Position numbers and translations under genes: made by a program
Shown: positions 10,855 to 23,860 of the stretch, piece by piece
Numbering within the stretch: position 1 is the stretch's first letter
Layout: every line of letters begins with the position of its first letter
Notes under the pieces: model-generated
Databases searched by the model: none
What the model saw: the letters and a program-made list of their open reading frames with translations, nothing else
What the model was told of the DNA's origin: nothing
NCBI GenBank assembly: GCA_008921705.1
Contig: VFFE01007081.1
Span: 2,099,965 to 2,163,964, forward strand
Direction: 5' to 3'
Source: Burhinus oedicnemus
Lineage: Eukaryota > Chordata > Aves > Charadriiformes > Burhinidae
DNA length: 64,000 nucleotides

Positions 10855-13800
10855 ACAGGGAATGTTTTTAACTGTAGTAGTATTACCCAGGGCAATATAA
10901 ACTTGCTGGTTTTTCAGATCCATTCTGTTCATGAATACTGGTGGCACGGTCTTGATGCTTTCTGTTTATGAGCTTCCCCTTTTCTTTAAACCCAATAAGG
11001 AGGGAGATGCTGCCATTTGTCGGTATTGCAAGGCTGAGGTCTTGTATGGCAGATGGTGAAGCCTTCTTTGATGGAGTTAGGAAGAGGGTGGGAAGCCTTT
11101 GCACCGTGCTGAAGCTTGCTCCTGTGCAAGGGCAACACTGAAGGTGGGGCATGCCTTCAGATGATTCCTGTGCTGGAAGTGGAAAAGAGCGTTTTCCCAC
11201 TCCTTGTCAAAATGAAACTCTGCAAGTAGAGAAGGCTGAGAGAGGCTTTTCTTTCTCTCCTTCCAGGCCATCACTTTTTTAGCAGTGCTCCCTGTAGTCT
11301 GACTGATACCTTTAGTAATAAATTCTTGCGGCAGCCTTTCTCCCACCCTGGTCTTGGGTTGCTCTGGCAAGATGTAGATGCCGTGCATTTGGAAATGTTC
11401 AGGAACTGAGAGTCGTTGCTGGAAAACTTGCTGTGATATGAAGAAAGCAAAGAGAGGATGGGAAGATCCCACTGTTCTTTTTTTCCCTCTGAGAAACTGG
11501 AACGGATGTCTTTGCAGGCACAATCTCCAAGAACAAAAACTCTGGGTAAGAAATCTTGAAAGAAGTCTGATGGAAGGAGACGGTGCTTTTTGTGCAATGT
11601 CCTTAAATAGTGATCACCTTATATTCTGCCTTTGTTCAGCACAAAATGAAAGGAAAGAAAAAAATTAGGACAAGTGATCTGCAGCTTCTAATAGTCTGGC
11701 TGCTTCTCATGAGCTGTACTTTCTGGAGAGGGTTGTGACTGGTTTGTGGAAAGGGAATATATTGGCTCATCTCTTGTACACAAATGTACAACCTTTCTCT
11801 CTCCTACAAGCATCTGCACTCTTGATGTGAGAGTAGAAGCAGCTTGGATTAGATTCAGTTGAAATGCTGAGATTTTTTTTGCATCATTTCTTTGCATCTG
11901 CTACTTTCTTAAAACAGAATTTGGGAAAACTTTGAACGCATTCAAATGTTCAAAAACTTTGGAGACTCCAAACATGCTGTCTTTTCTTTTGCCTCACACT
12001 CTAAAACAGCTTTGTGCTTTCCCTAAATAATGCTCGCAAGAGAAATCACTATGTATGAAAGTTTTTTGCAGAAGAGGAAAATTCTAAATTTGGTGTGGAA
12101 GTAAAGCATGAGGTTGGACTTGGGAAGTAACTAGCTGCGTAACACTTTCTGTGGCATGTTCCCATCCATTATGTGAAGCCAGCTGTATGTGCGACTTAAA
12201 AATTTGTCCAGAAGGTGGTGTAATCTCCCTGCTTTTTCAGGACTTTCAGAGGACTTGAATATCGTGCCTGTGGTAGTAGCACATGTGAATTTACATTCTG
12301 CCTGGGTGGCAGTTTCTTCTTTATCACCCAACATCCTGTTCTGAAAATAGAAAATAAAAATAGGAAATGCGAAGAAACCATTCCTTTCTTCTCCCTCTGA
12401 AGTCTAAAATTCCAAAATTACAGAGAAGAACACACTAAAACAATGTGTATGCTAAAATAGGCAGTTTAAGCTCTGGGAAGAGTGTTTAATTGTGTTTTTG
12501 TTTCTTGTAAAACAAATTCCCAGTTCTCTGTGTGCAAGAAAGGCAGGGAAAGAGGAAGAGTCACAGCGCATATCCCCGAGGACATTTGTTCCCAATTAGT
12601 TCGAAAGCTTCTGGGACATTCTGCACAACTAATCTGCTCCTTGGTTTGTTTTACAAAGCTGAAGGTAGGGTGAAAAGCTATAGATACATCATTGAGCTCT
12701 TCAGCCATGAAAATGCAAGGTTTGGAGAGCAGGGACAAAACCGGACTGCCTGATCTGGGATGCTTTGAAGTTAATGGATGCAACAATCAGTGATAAGCAC
12801 ACTCAGTAGAAATATCCTTTCTTTTTCCAATTCCGTAAAAGGAAAACATGTTGTTTTCTGTCTTTCAGAGTTTTCAAATCCCATTGTGACCAAACTGAGC
12901 AGTTTTAAGAATAGGAGCTCTTGGAAGGATTTGAGCAGTTCTGGGCTTTCTCATGACTCTCTGTTTTTCAAAAGATCCACTAGGTCTTTGGAAGATTTGT
13001 CTCAGAAGCTAAACTTTTCTGTGGCAAGTTCTGCAGCAAAGATTGGCAGCTCATAACAGCTGTGATTCCTGTTCTGCTGAGGAAGGTGGAACCACTCCAG
13101 ACTATGTGTGTGTTGCATGAGAGACATAACTGTGGCACCAAAAAATTTATCCAAGATAGTATCAGTCTTATTGGTAAAATACAAGCGACAGTAAAGGTGC
13201 AGCAAGAGAGTTTGGCGTCGCTTTCCAAGCCCACATGGAGCTTGTAGGTATCCAGGTTCAAGTCTGCTGTGTTTACTGTTCCCTGCTAGTGTGTGCTTGT
13301 TAGATGGGATTTAGCTCGTATGTGCATGGTTACACAGCAGAGCATTCACCTATAAATATATCTTGTGGCCCAAAATGAATAGCGCATTTTGAGACACAAA
13401 GTGAGGTAGCTGACAGCCTGACATGACAATGGTGCTCACTCTGGGTAAATCTCCCTGAGCTTACGGTGCAGGGAAGTGTGATTTACAGGTCCATCTGCCA
13501 AACATATTACTACGGTTCTGCTTTCTCCTAGAGTCAAGATGAGTGATTGACTTTGTAAGTACAGCAGCACCAACAATAATCACTTAGATCAGGTGAGAAA
13601 TTGATGTATTTCATATTGGCAGGTTGGGATGGTGGGCATGGTTCATGAACTGGAGGAATGAGGAGGGACAGTGTTGATCCACAGTGCCCCTGCCCATTGC
13701 TTCTGGCATTTGAGGAGGACGGCCGCCTTCTAGGTCTCACCACTGAATATGGCAAAGAAAGTTTCTCTGCTTGCCAGTTACAATGCAGATTTTTAAATCC

Positions 13801-14779
13801 TTATTTTAGGCGTGGAATTTCATGGGAGTTGAATTTGTAAAGGCTCTGTTCAGAATGAGTTGTAGTGGAAGGTGAAGTCCATGTTCCCTTAAATCATCCT
13901 TTGAAAAACCTAAATCAAATGTTTCTCTTCTACTAAAGTTTCTGGACATGTGAGCTCATAGACTGGCTCTGACAACCTACAACGTATTGTAGAGATAGGC
14001 TAAGTATTTTTTCATAGAATTCCTCAATCTTTCATTTCTTTGTGCTATAATACACATATATATAGAGCTTGTGCTCTGCAGTCTGCTACCTTTTTCCTAT
14101 TCCTTTCCACCACCTTTTTCATACTGCTCTTTCCCATCAACTGGCAAGGTCTTTACCTGAAGCCAAACACACTTCAATTTTCGCGTGCTCTTGTCTGAGC
14201 CTCTCTATCATGAGAAGAGTTTCTCATCTCTGAACTTTCTGTATAATGCATTTATACCTGTAGGATTATGAAGGCTGAGACCACCTACAGCATCATCTTC
14301 ATCTTTTGGTGCAATTCCAAAAGACTTCAGCCTCCAGATTTTGCATTTCATCCCACATCTTCATGATGCTTGCACTGTTTCAATTTCCTTTCATCAGATC
14401 TATTGATGGGCTGTCTGGTTTTGGACTAAACCCACACAGATGTAATTTCATACTTCGTTGCAGTAAAAACAAAACTTATTTGTGGTCTAAATCCCAAGGG
14501 GTCAGTCAGCCAAACCCTTGCATCCCATGTATCAAGAATTCTTGTGTATTTTTTTTTTGTGTGTCAGGAGATCGTTTTGAAGGGTTGGTGCTGGTAGCTT
14601 TCAAGTAACTCATATTTATCTAATGAGCATATCAGTCACTAAGAATGTTATGGTTTATAACAGTCCTCCTGCTATTCATCTGAGTTTGATTCCCTGATGC
14701 ATCTTTTGAATGTCTCCTGTTCCTAGTATAACAAAATGAAAAACCCGTGGACAGGCAGCTTTGTTAAAGCTCTGGCATG

Positions 14780-15080
14780 GAGGGAAAGCTGCATTCGGAT
14801 ACAGCATTAATTATATCTCATAAATAATCCAGGGTCACTGATGACAAAACACCACAAACTTTTTAATGACAGACAATTAAAGCTTGCAACAACAGTTCAT
14901 TCCTTCTTGACTAACTTACTAAATAAAATCATAGTGCTATTTTAATCAGTAACATTCCAGCTAAACCTCTGTTACTGCTTCTGCTTTAAAAATAGCATTT
15001 GAATAAAAAGGGTAGCAGTAACAGGTTATGCAAATTGCTTATTTGACAACTTTGACCTCTGATTCAGGCAACAGAGGCCA
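14780..15080. promoter_or_regulatory. Candidate conserved enhancer block in UST intron
   Basis: This stretch packs motifs typical of developmental enhancers: GCATTAATTATA near 14802-14813, TTTTTAATGACA and GACAATTAAAGC near 14861-14884, and an octamer-like TTATGCAAAT at 15027-15036 (POU factors). Repeats and open frames are absent. This is motif spotting only. Such AT-rich motifs are common by chance, and only cross-species conservation could support the call. Confidence 0.25.
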
Positions 15081-15767
15081 TAGAGGAGGAGGCAGACGGG
15101 CCATTAAATCCCAGTTAATAGGTCTGCTTTTGTTCCCAGCTGCAGGTCCAGTACATTTGCACAGCTCTTCATTTCACCTACATGGAAACAAGCAAGTTGC
15201 ACCAGGTGGCTGAGGCTGGAATTTGAAAAACTTTTGTTAATAATAGGACCAAAACAACTGAGAACTTAGCTCAATTATCATTGTGTCACACGGTACGTTT
15301 TCAGGGTCAGTGTTTGGGGAAGAACATCTTTTAACTGAAAACTGAGCGTATTTGGCATTGAAGACACAGGAACACTACGGAGCAGATCTCAGAGCTGACT
15401 ATTGTCTTTGCTTTTAGGAGCATAATCATATTTTCAGTCTTCAAAGAAGGCTATTGTATTTTCCCCTCAGACTAACCATAAGTCTTGCCCATTGTATCAG
15501 CGATAGAATGGGCTACAGGTTAAACTGGTTATTCTTATCCATGAGGCATCTTGCAAGAGCAATGCAAGTACCATGAGACAGTATCTTTGATGGCTCAGAA
15601 ATGTTTTGGAAAGGTAAAATAACTACAGAAAAGAAATTTAATTATAAAAAAGCTTTTACCTGTAATTTTTGTACAGTGGAGACCAGCAGCCATTCCTAAG
15701 GGACTACTTGGGTTTTCACATAAACATTGCGTTTTGAAATCAAGTTTTTACAGTGATACAAATGAGC

Positions 15768-15800
15768 TGCTGTAATAATTAAAATGCTGTAATAATTAAA
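15768..15800. repeat. Perfect 16-nt tandem direct repeat
   Basis: TGCTGTAATAATTAAA occurs at 15768-15783 and again at 15785-15800, separated by a single A. Each unit contains an AATTA homeodomain-type core. This is a local slippage duplication. Confidence 0.9.
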
Positions 15801-17107
15801 TGAGGAAAACATGAAAGAGCATAAATTCTGACAAGTTAGGTGTGAAATTACAGCAAGGCACTTTCTGGCATGCAGCTTGCTAAAGGCATTAAAGCTAATA
15901 CCAAAAGGTTTTTTTCAACCACATCAGGACTAAGTGGCCCACCAGAGAGTTGGGGAAAGGGAGACAGTGGTGGGTACCTGAGAGAGGTGGCACAGAGGCA
16001 ATCTCAGGGAAGAGACATCCCCAGAGTACTCTGCAAATAGACCAGTTACTCCCAGAGGACAGAGTGTATTGCGCTCTAAGTCATCTTAAGGCCACTGTTA
16101 CTGTTACTAGAAAAGAAGGGAAAGAATTAGTAGAATAAATTTCAGCAAAGAGCAGGAGTTGCCCCTTGATTATGAAGTTATAAGAATTAAAATGAAGGAA
16201 ATACATTAGCAGTGTAGCTCTCAGCTGCTACACGAAGTCCTTTTGGTACGTCTCCCAGCCATCACTCCTGAGGGGATAACCTGCTCACTTGAGCATAGCT
16301 TTACACCATGCCTGTGCTCCTTCTTCAGAGCCCCTTTGATTTACCTGCCCTGGAGGCAGTTTGTGGTGCTGGAGGGCTGACCCTGTGCTCTTCCAAGAGT
16401 GAGTCTTTCTTAGAGTTTATGCTCCCTACTTCCTTGCCCGGTTGGAGTTTCCCAGCCTTTTTATCTGTCCCTCATGAAAACTTGCTCTCCAAGAAGCTAT
16501 AGCAAGAGAGGAGTTTTTTACTAAATATGGCTAGGAAGATTCCTTTTTTTCTTCTTTTTCTCTGTTCTTGGAGTGGAATCACAAATTTACAAATGTAGTA
16601 AGAAAGAGCGTCCTCCCCTCTGCCCTCTAGGCTCATCTTCCCTGTCTCCTCCCTTTCTTCCAAATTGCATTCCCATTGTGTTCTTTAATTAGTATCTTCT
16701 TTCCGGTTGGGCTGCTTTTTCTGTCTCCAACATTTGCACAATTGTTACTGCACTTTATAAATCTCATCTTTTGAGTTGTACTGTTTGGACTGCATTTGAA
16801 TAACTTTTCAGTTACTTGCAGATGCCATCGATAATACAGATAACAGATTTGGTGTTAGGGTGTGGTGTTTTTTTCTCCTCGGCTATCTTTCCTCCTTGGC
16901 AGTGTCAGGAGTGCTGCTGTCAGAGCTAGTATTCAGCAAGTATCTTTTTGAAACTGAAATTGCCAACTCTGTGGTGTGTCCTGTCCTTCAATGAACAGCT
17001 ATTTTGGAAGAACGGAAGGCAGTTAACATGACTCCAAGCTTTTAAAGGGCTGCAGCGGTCACCTGGACAGCAACAGAGGAAAGAACCCAGTTTATGTACT
17101 GGTAGGA

Positions 17108-17470
17108 GCTATAATAAAAAATGGGATTAATAGGCGTTTGGGAAAAGTCAGTATGGCATTTGTAGAGCCTCACAAATCAACTAGTTCCTTGAAGGAGTAA
17201 GCAAGCATAGGGATATGAGATGGTACACGTGTGATTTTCAGCAGAATCTCTGTCCAAAAGGTCTTAAAGAAAGTAAGTTGTCAGGATATGAGACATAATG
17301 TTCTCCTGCAGGATAAAAGTGGTTAAAGAGGTAGGTATTAATTGTTCGGTAGTCACCCCTTACTTTAAACAAGCAGGGGAGTCCCACAGGGACTGTGCTT
17401 CAGCCTGGGATAATCGTTCTCTTAAAAAGATGAGACTGAGGTGAAAGAGGTCACTGCCACTATGAAACTA
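17108..17470 (+). mobile_element. Ancient CR1/L3-like LINE relic, sense strand
   Basis: The stretch follows the order of an old amniote CR1-type reverse transcriptase on the plus strand, with many indels. It has GGAAAAGTCAGTATGGC at the start, then CTCACAAATCAACTAG...CTTGAAGGAGT, a degraded TTTCAGCAGAATCTCTGTCC segment (the DFxKAFDxV region), AAAGAAAGTAAG, GGTTAAAGAGGTAGG, and the diagnostic CAGGGGAGTCCCACAGGG (GVPQG turn) near 17377-17394. It ends in a weakly matched AAGATGAGACTGAGGTGAAA. It contains many stops and is far more diverged than the other CR1 copies in the window. Homology is judged from memory of the consensus, so the ends are approximate. Confidence 0.7.
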
Positions 17471-20400
17471 CCAGGAAGCAACAAGAACAACAAGGAAGCG
17501 TTTTAGTAATTGTAACAAAGCAACACATTAAAATTCAGCTTACATGCAGTTCAGGAGGTCTGTCCTCAGCACTCAGGACTGCAGTCCACTGGTGCTCTGG
17601 GTCTTGGTCTGCGTCCAGGTTGGTAGGAGAGTGCACAGATTGTCAGATAGGTGGGTATTTTTTTGTGCACAGGAAAGCAGATCACCCTAGCCACTGGGCA
17701 GCAGCATTTCTACGGCAAAGAAATTTTTATGCGAAGCTAGATCAAGCCATGGCTCAGTTTTTCCAGTTGGCAGAAAATGATTACGCAGGACGAAAGGCTA
17801 AATCCTGGCTAAATCTCAAGAGCAGCTGAAAGAAAGACATTCACATTTGGGGTGCTATCCTAGCTGCAAAGCAGGGGGTTCATCCAGCTGTAGTTCTGAT
17901 CTATGGTTGTAGGTGATTCAGGAGCATCAGTACGTACCTGCTCTTGCTCCGGTTTATCCTTTCTTTTTCAAGTCCGTGTTCTGGGTAGGCAAAAGTTGGC
18001 AAGGATGACAGTGAAGACAAATAAAGGTATTTTTTTCTGTAGAAACACCAGGCCTCATTTGCCAGCTAGACTTACCAGAGGAAGAAAGAAACTGTTGAGT
18101 TGGTCTCTGGTTTTGTAGCAGTGAGCAGCAGCTGTTTTGGTAGCAGTAGCAGCAGCTCATATAACAAATGTTTCATGATGAATGCAAACAAAAGCCAGCC
18201 CTGAAATTCCAGCTCCACTATGTACGCATAAAATATAAAACCAGTTCAAAATAACATAACTACTCAACTTAAGGGATTTTGCCCCCCCTCTAAATAAATT
18301 CCATATGAGCATTAGTGTTTGGTCTGCTTGGTTCTCCAGGGCTCACCCAGCAAACATTTTTATCGTACAGGCTGAGGGCAAAAAGTGAGCATAAAAGCAG
18401 ACCAAGAAAAAAATATTTTTAAAAGAAGTACACGTGCAGAGAGGTGTGTGGTTTGGGGGAAGGTTTTGAGAATACCAAACATGCTTACTGGATTTAAATT
18501 ATTGCTGATGTTGTGAGTTGGCTGAATTCACTTGCCTCCAAAAGAGGTCTTGGAGGAATTCTTCATGCACCTCTGTGCAATTTGGTTTCTGAAGATGACT
18601 TGTGGTTTTAAAGGCATCTACATATTAGAGTGTTGTGCCCTCTAGCATGAATGTCTTTCCAGATAGCTAGTGGGAGGACTTCTGGGGAATGCAAGTTGCT
18701 GATGAGTGCATTCTCAGGGGAAATGAGGGTATTGAAGAGAAAGAAAAAAATAATAACTGAAGACTCAGGAGAAATAGAAGAACTAGCCAGGGGGCAGTGC
18801 CTTAAATTGTCATCTTCCTCCAATTGCTCAAGTTAAAACAACAAGTAAACCCCAGCATTTACCCATCCCTCCCTGCTTTGCTGCTTGCTGAAAGTCTGGA
18901 GCAGCATCTGTTGTCTGCCCACGCAAGCGCTCCCGCTCTGTTCTCAGGCCCTGAAATACTCTCTCTTCACAATCCATTTGCTTTCCCTGTGGCTTTCTTT
19001 GAATCCTCTGGGCTGGCTTCCCTGTGACTATGGGATTAATCAGGTCTGTGCATCCACCATAGAAAGAAACCTTATTTCTTCTGTTCTGCCAGATCAGTGA
19101 TAAAACAGTATACCCTATTCCTGTGCCTTTTGCAGTATGGTTCGATCTAATACTTTTTGTGTTGTGAAAATCTTAAATGAGCTAATTGTAGTGGTCTGTC
19201 TTATTCCATAGTGTTTCTTTCAATTCAGTTTTGGAGGGTCTATGAAGTTGTGTTACTGTGTGATGTATTGCTGTGCTTAGGGTACGTGCGTACCTGTAAG
19301 TCATTATGAGTATTAAATTTTTGATATTACAGAGCATGCAAATGCAGAGCTTAGAACAAAATCTGTATGCTTGTCTTGGTCTTTGCTCCGTCTGCTGCTT
19401 GACTGCTTTGATTCATTTCCAAACAGTCAGCTACATTATTTGATTTCTTGCTTTTTGTGGAGTGGAAGGAGGAAAAGGAGATGGATAAAGAGCACTGTTG
19501 GACCTAGCAAAAAAAGGAGGGGAGAAGGGGTGGGTTGTTTCATCATTTGCTTGTTTCTAGCCAGCAAGAAGTGCAACACACGTTACTGGGAGAGCCCAGT
19601 GGCGGGTTGTGTTGGGCCTGTGTTGAGGGAAGATGTGGAGCACACTGATGTTGCTGTAGCAGAGTATTTGGTGCATGCCTGCCTTGCAAGGAGCACGTGT
19701 GGGTACAATCTGGCCAGAGCCCCCAGCGCTTTGCAGAGCTGTGCTCTGGGGGCTTTCAGGATGTTAGCAAGTTTGGAGGTTTACTGCTTGGGCAAGAACA
19801 TGTGCTTTTTCTGTTACATAAAATGAGAGTGTGGGTTTAATGTGTGGCTGATATATAATATACATCTCCTAAAAGCTAGTGGAAATTGGACATGACAGGA
19901 ATGAAAGCGTAGCCAAAGCAAATTTATTTAAAATGTTGAATGAAAATATTCACAGAAAATTCTGTTTTAACCTAAATACCACTAAATATTTTGCTGGGCA
20001 TTGAAGTCTTATTTTTATTTTTAAGTTTTCTTCCCCTCTCCACTGTCCCTGTAAGTGCGCTGCCAATTTCACAGTAGCCACGACTGATCTTTGAAGGGTC
20101 TTCAGGCAGCTGACAAACCTAGTTTACTTCCCTGGGTATTGACATTACTTAATGTCAGATGCTTACATTATGTACCAGGGAAATTGAACTGTCTACATGA
20201 TCAGTGAAGACAGGTGAATGGCTGTTTATCTCTCTAGGGGTTTGTTTGATGCCCCGAGTGGCTGCCTGGAGTTCAGCAGCAGGAATTTCTTACTCGTGCT
20301 GTATACTGGTATACAGTTGGGTAGAGATGGATGTTGTCAAGGAGTTGGCACACAGTAGTGTTTGTAGGAGCAACGATGAAGTATGCGTATAAAAACAAAG

Positions 20401-22617
20401 TTTATATCCTGTCATCTTAGTGCTCTCCTTGTCTATCCAATAGATAGATCTGTGCATCACTGAGTGCCATTTGAGCTAAGCTTTTGGTGGAATTGTTTGG
20501 GGGGTTTTTTGGCACCCTTGGTAGTATCTTTTTCTTCAGTGTTTCCAGTTCCCTAGTTCCCTCTGGGGCAAAGAAACCCAGCAGAAGCCCAGGACTTCCT
20601 TGCAAAGAGCGAAGGACATGAATGAAGAGTAAGATCTATTCTAGTAAACTCTCAAGAAACCCCTGCACGGCAACCAAAGCAACTGCTAGAAGAATGCTTA
20701 GAATGAATCAACTGCAGAAGACAGGGGACCTGGGGAAGGAGTTTGGACGTGAAGGGATTGTGAAGAGGGTGAAGCATGGCAGGACCAGCTGGAGTACGGG
20801 GCAATGGTCAAAGAAACCTGCTCAGGTATTTGGCAGCAAGGTAATTTCACCAGTTGCTTCCTCCATGTTCTCTCCAAGGTTTTTTGGATGCAGCACATGT
20901 GAGATGTGTCTCTGGTCTTGCACTGTCCACAGCTTATGTTTCAGTGTTTGAGAAGTCTTCGATCTGTTTTTCTGCACTGAATCCTGGTTCACAGGGTCTA
21001 GTGTTTGTCCAGTTTTACCATAAAGGTATCAGGTAATAGTGCTTTCCATGTCTTCCTTAGGGTTATTATTTCAGGATTTGTGGATCTTTCAGTTGTGCGG
21101 GTTTTTTCCCTCTAGATTCTTATCCTATCCATTCCCATTCTTAATTTAGTTCAGTAAGTGGTAAACTCAGTGGTAAATTTTGGGTGCCTGTGATGGCAAT
21201 TAAAAGGCATTAGAGACAGGGTATAATCTGGGAGTCCTGGGTGCCAAATAGCACTTTGAAGAGGTCATGGGCTTTCTTGGTTTTGGGTACTTAGTTTAGC
21301 CCATGATTTTGTGTGGTAAACCAGTTGATGTTCTTTAATGACCCGGTGAGATGCTTAGCATGGAGGATGTATACTCTTTTTAAGCACAATGAAACAGATT
21401 TCTGTTGTTAAGATTATTTTGCAAATGGCAAATTGTTCTTTCCAGTCAGCATGGTGAAAAAGGGTGAGATGAGTGCTGTTGGTGTCCAAGCCTGTGAGAG
21501 AAAAACATTATCCTGATAGGCATGTATAGGTACACACATCTATACACACATCCTGATATACATATATATACATATATATGCCTTCTGATATATCAAAAAC
21601 AGCTCCCATGGGACTGCAAACCCTTTTCATAGTCAACCATTTTCAGCTCTCATTAGCTGAAAATAACAGGAACAAATTGCAGCTTGTACAACTTTGCCTG
21701 TTTGGTGTAGCTATGGCAATGCAGGTGGCTGATAGCAAGAAACCTCAGTCTGTTGTCTTAGACGTTAGCAAACAGCTTACCAAAACTGTCAGCCTAGTTT
21801 ATCTAGAATTTCTACTAACAGAAGAGCGGTGAAGTTGCAAGGCATATTTGTCTATATATTGAATTTCAGCATGTACTTGACGCTGTCTTCTGCTGCTGGT
21901 GGAATATGGCATGTGGTCCCTCGTAGGCTCCAGTACTTTGTGCAGTTGCAGAACACATTATTTAGCCTATTTTAAGGGCAGACTCACCACTTAGCCAAAG
22001 GTTCTGCTTTGAATTGCTGAAAATTACTTTCCTTGGTGCATGTTTTTGCAAGCTACTTGTAGAAATCAATGGTTTGAGTTCCTGCTTAATTCAGCTGTTC
22101 AGTTCACAGGCTGCTTCTGTTATCCTTCCAGACCACATCTTGGTGTACATCCCACTTGTTCAACAGGTTTTGTTTTAACAGAAATAAAAAGTTAGCACAT
22201 AGACACTTTGTATTTCATGCACAGAAAGAGAAAAATTCCAAGTCCTACACATCTTTTCATAATGTATCCACATATGTGAGTAATTTTGTGAAGAAATGGC
22301 ATATGATACATTGGTATATTTCATTAGCAATTGGCAATGCCAGACCAACATTTTGATTTCAAAGTAGTGGCAGAACTTACACAGATTGCCACTAAAATCA
22401 AAGGACGAATCTAAAACTGCATCCCCATTTCTAAGTCTTAGCAGACGGACTAGATAATCAAAGGCTAAAGAGATACAACAAAAGTATTTTGATAAACAGA
22501 TGTCACCCACTTTAAAGTGTTGAATCTCGGTTTAATTTTTCCCATGCTACATAAATAGTCCCTTCACTTCCTTCAGCCTTGTGGTTTTTCATTTCCCACT
22601 GTTATTCAAACCAAATG

Positions 22618-22637
22618 AAAAAAAAAAAAAAAAAAAC
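22618..22637. repeat. Poly(A) run, 20 nt
   Basis: An uninterrupted homopolymer of about 20 A is followed by CAAAAC. No retrocopy or LINE 3' end was recognised immediately to its left. Confidence 0.9.
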
Positions 22638-23310
22638 AAAACAGTTATATTTATGAGGACTCTATATTTGGTCAGTTTAGGGGCTTTCAGTTCTTTAGTA
22701 AATGTACTTAACAAAATTAAATCCTCTGGGCATGTGCCACAAATGCTGTCAGCCAGTGTGGCAAACGGATGAAGTGTCAGCTGAAGATGATGTGCCAGGG
22801 TTACTGTGTTTGTTTAGAAACCAATGACCATAGTCACTGTCCACACCAGAGTAGCCTGTGAGGAATGTATTTTTAAAGAGCTCGGGGTCACAATTTCATA
22901 TTCCCAGCACTCGCGGGCTTACAGGAGAATTTGGCCTACATCTAGACACTGAACTGGGTTCTGTGAACCATATACTCAGCACTAAGACAAAACCCAATTG
23001 CATGACTGGTCTCCCAGTGAGCACTGGGCCTAGGTCAAAACATGTGCCTTAGAGCCCTGTTGCTATATGTAAGTGCATATACACATCCAACGTGGTAGGT
23101 GTCCCTTCTATGTAAATGTACGCCAAGCCTCCCAGAGATGAATTTTTTATTTTTTTGGACAGACCTTTACAAAGATCCCTTGATTTTAATTTTTTTTCAT
23201 TGTTTTTGTTACTGTGGAAACCCTGAATGTACCATTCTCTCAGATAACTTTTTCATCATTTTTTTCATCAAAGTTTCCACAGAACTTTGTTAAAATATTC
23301 TGTTTAAAAA

Positions 23311-23338
23311 ATACATACATATATATATATATATATAT
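23311..23338. repeat. (AT)10 microsatellite with ATAC lead-in
   Basis: ATACATAC is followed by ten AT dinucleotides, giving a simple repeat in the large UST intron. Confidence 0.95.
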
Positions 23339-23498
23339 TCAATGGTGCATTCTGCCTGCAGATTTTAAGAAGTTGATCATTTATGGTTTCAGAATTTCTT
23401 TGAACTGTTGGGCAGGAATGAAATTTAGACATTTGTTCTTCCGGTCAGCTTAGCAAATTGAATAGGATTTCATAGATTCAGAATCAGATTCGTTGTTT

Positions 23499-23628
23499 TC
23501 ATAGAATCATAGAATGATTTAGGTTGGAAGGCACCTTAAAGATCATCTAGTTCCAACCCCCTTGCCACGGGCAAGGACACCTCCCACTAGACCAGGTTGC
23601 TCAAAGCCTCCTCCAACCTGGTTTTGAG
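23499..23628 (-). mobile_element. CR1 3'-end fragment, antisense
   Basis: The left edge is the classic bird CR1 terminus TCATAGAATCATAGAATG. It is followed by the conserved 3' UTR block read in reverse (GGTTGGAAGGCACCTTAAAG, ATCATCTAGTTCCAACCCC). Only about 130 bp survive, so this is a heavily 5'-truncated copy. It belongs to a different subfamily from the copies at 1.6 kb and 42.4 kb. An imperfect CATAGATTCAGAATCAG just left (23471-23487) may be extra terminal repeat units. Confidence 0.93.
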
Positions 23629-23860
23629 GAGTATCTGTTGAAATTGGGCACTGAAATGTTAACTCTTGGTTCTTAATTATATTTTCTATGTTACTTTACC
23701 AGATTAGTTAAATTTACTTATAGGTTCTCCTCTTGCTTTTAGAATTAGCCTGTGAAGTTGAAGAAATCTCTTGCCCTGAATTGCCTTTTCTGTTAAAGTA
23801 GAAGAAGTAGTCTCAATCTGTGCTTTGGGACAAGCAACAGTTCAAATCTGTGGTAAAGAC

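Larger units (their letters stand above)
6502..17107. other. UST: First part of the large UST intron
   Basis: This is the left third of a 30,881-nt intron that opens with GTAACT. Apart from the (AAAT)n microsatellite at 8053-8103 and small tandem or inverted repeats (7064-7115, 10826-10854, 15768-15800), I see no transposable element and no exon. Open frames here are short and mutually overlapping on both strands, as expected of non-coding DNA. The 14,780-15,080 stretch is unusually rich in homeodomain-type and octamer motifs and is listed separately. Confidence 0.75.
17471..23498. other. UST: Large UST intron, middle part
   Basis: This is unique intron sequence with no recognised exon. It contains an AT/AC-rich simple-sequence stretch (about 21525-21580), a 20-nt A run (22618-22637) and an (AT)10 repeat (23319-23338). 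The open frame 19371-19826 (151 aa) has no recognisable domain, and neither it nor others here have convincing splice signals. Confidence 0.7.
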
